From positions 1 to 9,427 of the forward strand of contig JAKBBS010000132.1 of the NCBI GenBank assembly GCA_021808425.1: a stretch of DNA of 9,427 bases, read 5' to 3'. Below, piece by piece: positions 6,177-9,427 of the stretch; within the stretch, counting starts at the first letter, position 1; every line of letters starts with the position of its first letter. The stretch comes from Actinomycetes bacterium (GTDB lineage Bacteria > Actinomycetota > Acidimicrobiia > Acidimicrobiales > Palsa-688). The notes below the pieces were generated by a model. The model saw only the letters and a list, made by a program, of their open reading frames with translations, did no database searches and was not told where the DNA came from. The translations under genes were made by a program, and so were the position numbers.

Positions 6177-8597
6177 GTGGCGGACGTTCAGGTCGTCTTG
6201 GAGGTGAGAGCCCTATCGGTGCGCTACGGGCCGGTCGTAGCGCTCGACAGCGTCGACCTGGAAGTGCGAACCGGAGAAGTGGTCGCGCTCGCCGGTGAGA
6301 ACGGCGCAGGCAAATCGACACTGATTCGCTGCGTCGCCGGCGATCTTCGCCCCGATCAGGGCAGGATCGCTGTCATGGGGGACCCGATCGAAGGACCTCG
6401 AGTCGGGTCGAAACCAGAAATCGCCGTCGTTTGGCAGGATTTGGCCCTCTGCGACAACCTCGACATCGCATCGAACGTGCTGCTGGGCGCCGAGACGAGA
6501 CGGCTGATGTTCTCCGAGACCCGTTTTCACGCCAAGGCTGCCCACCTGCTCAGCCAGCTCGGGATCGGCCTGCCGAACACATCCACGACGGTGGCGCACC
6601 TCTCGGGCGGGCAGCGCCAGCTCGTTGCCGTCGCAAGGGCGATGCGCGACAGGCCGCGCCTACTGATCCTCGACGAGCCGACGGCGTCTCTCGGCGTAGC
6701 GGAATCAGCCCGCGTGGAGAGTCTCGCCGCTTCCCTGCCTGCGCAGGGAACGACTGTCATGATCGTCACGCACGACGTCGACCAGATGTTCAGGTTGGCG
6801 GACCGGATCGTGGTGCTCCGCCGTGGTCGCGTCGTCGCAGAAGTGTCCCCCGAAGAGTCGCACCCCGACGAGGTCGCCGCTTTACTTTCCGGGCAGCCGG
6901 TGGAAATCTCCCCGCGCCGCCAGCTGAGCCGGCTTCAAAACCTCGCCGACCAGCTCGCCTCGGCGTCGCCTTCATCAGGGCTTACACTCATTATCTCGGC
7001 GTTGGCGGCGGCGCTAGGTATCGGCCAGCTTTGCGTGCATGTCCGGGAAGGATCTGTCATGCGCCTAGCAGGCCATGTCGGCCTGCCAAGCTATCTGGCC
7101 CGCCAATGGTCGACTCTTCCCACACAGGAGGTTCGCGCACCGCTCATACCCCCGGGCGGCGAAAGCATCGGCGGTCGCCCTGAGGCGCTTCCGGGAGGGT
7201 GGGAGACGATCCGCAGGGACGCCCGGCGAGCGGGATTCAAGACGTCATGGAGCCTTCCCTTCACCGGGCCGAGAGGGGATTCTGGGGTAATCACAATTCT
7301 TTCCAAGGAGCTCGGCGAGCCGACCCGCGACGACTTGGAGATGGCTTCCCTGTACGCCGGTTACGCCGCCAACGCGCTGGAACGAGACCGGCTTCTGGGC
7401 GAGCTGACCGTCCGCAACCGTGTGCTCGAGACCATACGCGAAGTCCTGCAAGCCCTTGCAGGGCCGGCGCCGCTCGACGTGAGCCTCAACGTGGCATTGC
7501 GCGCCCTGCAAGCAGGTCTAGGGGCGTGCGACGTCGCGCTGATCGGGCGCAGGAGCGACGAGCCGGAGACGACTATTCGCGCCTGGGTGGGGGCCTCTGC
7601 GGACGGGGTCGGGTCCCCGCCCTCCGACCTGCTCAGTCTCGCCGAGCCGGCAGTCAGCGGTCCGGCCCTAGACGGCGCAGCCACCGGTCTGGCACCGTCT
7701 TGTATGGTCGCGGGTTTCGCGGCCCCGGAGGGTCGCTCTGCGCTGGTCGTTCGCTGGAAGACACCGCAGGAAAAAGAACCGAACGCCGACTCATCTGTCG
7801 ACATGGCCGACCGACAGGCCGTGATCGACGATGCGGCTATCTCGATCCGGTTGGCGCTCGAGCGCGAGGAGTCCGAGAAGGCGCAGCGCGAGACAATGGC
7901 GTTGCGCAGCTCACAAGCGGCTCAACGCCAATTCCTGTCGTGGCTTTCACACGAGCTTCGGACTCCGCTCACGGCTATATGCGGCTACGCGTCCACTTTG
8001 ATGGCTGCCGACGTCGACTGGGACGGGCCGTCACAAACCCGATTCTTGGAGCGAATCGACAGTGAATCTGCTCGCCTCGGGCGCCTCGTCGAGGACCTCC
8101 TCGACTTCAGCGCAATCGATGCAGGCTTGCTCCGCCTGCACCAGGATTGGTGCGAATTGCCGCTAGTTCTGGAGGCTGCCCGTTCCTGTCTCGCCGGACC
8201 TCAGGCCGACGCTGTGTCTGTGTCGTGCCCCGCCGACGTCCCTGTCGTTTGGGCCGACCACGATCGCCTCGAACAGGTCTTCGTCAACTTGCTCGACAAC
8301 GCCGTACGCCACAACCCGCCAGGGACCGCGGTTCGGACCAACGTCGACGTGGGTGCCGACGCCCACGTGACGATTACAGTCAATGACGACGGGACCGGGA
8401 TCGCACCGGAGCGTCTCGATCGCCTTGCCGGTCCAGGCGAAAGGCGCGGCCGGAGCGGCGGCTCGGGTCTCGGCCTGTCGATCGCGAAGGGAATCGTAGA
8501 AGCCCATGGCGGCCGGCTTACCATTACGACAGGCGGGAGCGGCACAGTCGCCGAAGTGCGTCTACCGCTCGCCGCGTTTGAGGTTCAAGTCCAGTGA
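6177..8597 (+). CDS. ABC transporter ATPase - GAF - GAF-like - histidine kinase fusion
   Basis: This 806-residue protein joins a transporter ATPase to a sensor kinase. Residues 5-240 are a complete ABC domain: Walker A GENGAGKST (40-48), Q-loop WQD with Gln87, signature LSGGQ (142-146), Walker B LLILDEPT (162-169) and switch His199. The stretch EPTASLGVAES resembles sugar-type (CUT2, RbsA/XylG/FrcA) ATPases. Residues 249-404 are a clear GAF domain (LAGHVGLP, RAGFKTSWSLPF), and 413-564 look like a second, degenerate GAF. A helical linker leads to HisKA with WLSHELRTPLT and phospho-acceptor His592. The ATPase part shows N-box NLLDNAVRHN (704-713), G1 DDGTGI (737-742) and G2 GLGLSIAKG (764-772); the ATP lid between G1 and G2 is short and lacks a normal F-box. 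No membrane segment is visible. The gene overlaps its response regulator by 4 bp and lies 43 nt after the SDR gene. Its stimulus, and whether the ABC domain energises a permease, are unknown. Confidence 0.93.
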   Translation: MADVQVVLEVRALSVRYGPVVALDSVDLEVRTGEVVALAGENGAGKSTLIRCVAGDLRPDQGRIAVMGDPIEGPRVGSKPEIAVVWQDLALCDNLDIASNVLLGAETRRLMFSETRFHAKAAHLLSQLGIGLPNTSTTVAHLSGGQRQLVAVARAMRDRPRLLILDEPTASLGVAESARVESLAASLPAQGTTVMIVTHDVDQMFRLADRIVVLRRGRVVAEVSPEESHPDEVAALLSGQPVEISPRRQLSRLQNLADQLASASPSSGLTLIISALAAALGIGQLCVHVREGSVMRLAGHVGLPSYLARQWSTLPTQEVRAPLIPPGGESIGGRPEALPGGWETIRRDARRAGFKTSWSLPFTGPRGDSGVITILSKELGEPTRDDLEMASLYAGYAANALERDRLLGELTVRNRVLETIREVLQALAGPAPLDVSLNVALRALQAGLGACDVALIGRRSDEPETTIRAWVGASADGVGSPPSDLLSLAEPAVSGPALDGAATGLAPSCMVAGFAAPEGRSALVVRWKTPQEKEPNADSSVDMADRQAVIDDAAISIRLALEREESEKAQRETMALRSSQAAQRQFLSWLSHELRTPLTAICGYASTLMAADVDWDGPSQTRFLERIDSESARLGRLVEDLLDFSAIDAGLLRLHQDWCELPLVLEAARSCLAGPQADAVSVSCPADVPVVWADHDRLEQVFVNLLDNAVRHNPPGTAVRTNVDVGADAHVTITVNDDGTGIAPERLDRLAGPGERRGRSGGSGLGLSIAKGIVEAHGGRLTITTGGSGTVAEVRLPLAAFEVQVQ

Positions 8598-9280
8598 CCA
8601 CAGTCATGATCGTCGAAGACGACCCGAACATCGTGGACTTGATCCGGTCCAACCTGGTCATCCGCGGGTTTGACACTTTGGTGAGCGACGAGGGGGTTCG
8701 CTCATTGCAGCTGCTCGAAACTGCGTCGCCCGACATAGTGCTTCTCGACCTGATGCTCCCCGACATCGACGGCTTGGAGATCTGCCGCCTCATCCGGGAG
8801 CGCTCCAACGTCGGAGTCATCGTCGTTTCGGCCCGCGGGGGTGAGCGCGACAAGGTTTCGGCGCTCAACGTCGGCGCAGACGACTACATGACGAAACCGT
8901 TCAGCATCGAGGAGCTCCTAGCCCGGATAACGGCCACTCTCAGGCGTACCCGCGTCGCAGACAGCCCCGGCGCGTCGCCCGAGTTCATATCGATACGCGA
9001 CATCACCATCGACCTGGCGGCGCGCCAAGTAGAAAGAGCCGGGCGCGTCGTGCACCTGACCCCCACCGAGTTCGCGTTGCTGCGCGAGCTGGCAGAACAT
9101 CGCGGTAAGTCCCTCACCCACGCTCACCTGCTTCGCAGGGTCTGGGGACGCGGATATGAGACCGAGACCGAGTACCTGCGTGTGTATGTCCGCAGGCTTC
9201 GGGCGAAACTGGAGTCCGAAGGAGACGAGCCGCTCATTTTGACTGCGCCAAGAGTCGGCTACCGCCTTACTGCCGACTAG
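8594..9280 (+). CDS. OmpR-family response regulator, KdpE-like
   Basis: This 228-residue transcription factor is the likely partner of the ABC-GAF-kinase. The receiver domain (1-120) has the acidic pocket E8-D9-D10, phospho-acceptor Asp52 in LLDLMLP, switch Ser79 in VVSAR and Lys101 in KPF. The C-terminal winged helix (about 130-226) has LTPTEFALLRELAEHRGKSLT, a VWG turn and the recognition helix region TEYLRVYVRRLRAKLE, ending PRVGYRLTAD. ARGGERDKVSALNVGADDY and YLRVYVRRLRAKLE resemble E. coli KdpE as recalled, so it falls near KdpE within the OmpR/PhoB family. It starts at GTG 8594-8596, overlapping the kinase stop as GTGA. GAGG at 8580-8583 lies 10 nt upstream, so kinase and regulator are probably made in step. 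No kdpFABC genes are in the window, so a potassium role should not be assumed. A possible target array lies just downstream. Confidence 0.95.
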   Translation: MTTVMIVEDDPNIVDLIRSNLVIRGFDTLVSDEGVRSLQLLETASPDIVLLDLMLPDIDGLEICRLIRERSNVGVIVVSARGGERDKVSALNVGADDYMTKPFSIEELLARITATLRRTRVADSPGASPEFISIRDITIDLAARQVERAGRVVHLTPTEFALLRELAEHRGKSLTHAHLLRRVWGRGYETETEYLRVYVRRLRAKLESEGDEPLILTAPRVGYRLTAD

Positions 9281-9328
9281 CCTTCGAAGTGTCTTCGACA
9301 CGGCGTAGTTTCATTGCATCGAGAAACT

Positions 9329-9380
9329 TTAAGCTTTTGTTAATGTGATGTTAAGAATTTTAACGGCTCGTTGACATCGG
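9329..9380 (+). promoter_or_regulatory. Array of five TTAA/TTGA half-sites, likely OmpR-family operator
   Basis: Five related five-base elements occur in the same direction: TTAAG at 9329, TTAAT at 9340, TTAAG at 9351, TTAAC at 9360 and TTGAC at 9371. The steps are 11, 11, 9 and 11 bp, about one helical turn. Three are preceded by G (GTTAA at 9339 and 9350, GTTGA at 9370). OmpR/PhoB-family regulators commonly bind tandem half-sites spaced 11 bp apart, so this is a candidate operator, perhaps for the regulator encoded immediately upstream. The middle part (9350-9364) also reads as an inverted repeat, GTTAA-N5-TTAAC. Local composition is much more AT-rich than the surrounding genes. The binding protein is inferred. 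Confidence 0.5.
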
Positions 9381-9386
9381 CGAACC

Positions 9387-9392
9387 TATTCT
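9387..9392 (+). promoter_or_regulatory. Possible -10 element (TATTCT) of an off-window gene
   Basis: TATTCT begins 10 bp after the last TTGACA half-site of the array. There is no -35 at the normal 17-bp distance (that position reads CGGCTC). This matches the layout of activator-dependent promoters in which PhoB-type boxes replace the -35 element. The gene it would serve starts beyond base 9427. Confidence 0.3.
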
Positions 9393-9427
9393 CGGCCCTG
9401 AAATCGACAGACGGTCGAACACAGAAA

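Noticed and set aside
7068..7133. Possible membrane segment near residues 267-287 of the fusion protein (SGLTLIISALAAALGIG, about 6975-7030)
   Set aside because: The stretch fits an amphipathic first helix of the GAF domain and continues into normal GAF strands. No charged-flank or helix-pair pattern of a membrane sensor is present.
7199..8065. Plus-strand 288-codon open frame inside the fusion kinase gene
   Set aside because: Arg/Gly-rich out-of-frame reading of the GAF and HisKA region, with no start signal or motif.
9284..9298. Small hairpin TCGAAG-TGT-CTTCGA just after the response regulator, as a terminator
   Set aside because: The stem is only 6 bp with a 3-base loop and no U-run follows directly. 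It is too weak to call.
9371..9399. TTGACA at 9371 as the -35 of a standard sigma-70 promoter
   Set aside because: The sequence 17 bp downstream (GGCCCT) is not a -10, and the nearest -10-like TATTCT is only 10 bp away. It fits better as the last half-site of the TTAA array.

Overview
This window is high-G+C DNA with many GTG starts and tightly packed genes. It most likely comes from an uncultured or little-studied actinobacterium. The partial protein at the left edge carries the GYWLVA-x-DGG-x-FSFG repeat, which is common in Acidimicrobiia and related Actinobacteria, so Acidimicrobiia is the best guess. No rRNA, tRNA, CRISPR array or mobile element was seen.

Layout. Bases 1-205 hold the 3' end of a plus-strand repeat protein. 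It is followed by a perfect 40-bp palindrome (227-266) that probably terminates both this gene and the convergent operon. Bases 289-5137 are a minus-strand block, in transcription order: pcrA/uvrD helicase, a small stand-alone B12-binding subunit of methylmalonyl-CoA mutase type, sucC, sucD. The last three are joined almost without gaps: TAG directly abuts GTG, then there is an ATGA overlap. They form a metabolic unit linking methylmalonyl-CoA/succinyl-CoA to succinate and nucleoside triphosphate. A 78-bp divergent spacer (5138-5215) separates this block from plus-strand genes: an SDR dehydrogenase of the peroxisomal MFE-2 type (5216-6133), a large fusion protein (6177-8597), and an OmpR/KdpE-like response regulator (8594-9280) that overlaps the fusion gene by 4 bp.

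The most unusual item is the 806-residue fusion protein. It has a complete sugar-type (CUT2) ABC transporter ATPase at the N-terminus, then one clear and one degenerate GAF region, then a cytosolic KdpD-like histidine kinase core, with no visible membrane segment. With the overlapping response regulator it forms a two-component system whose sensor end is an ABC ATPase. Downstream of the regulator, an AT-rich intergenic stretch (9303-9400) carries five TTAA/TTGA half-sites at mostly 11-bp spacing, ahead of a -10-like element. This looks like a binding array for an OmpR-family regulator in front of an off-window gene, possibly the partner transporter or binding protein of the ABC-kinase.
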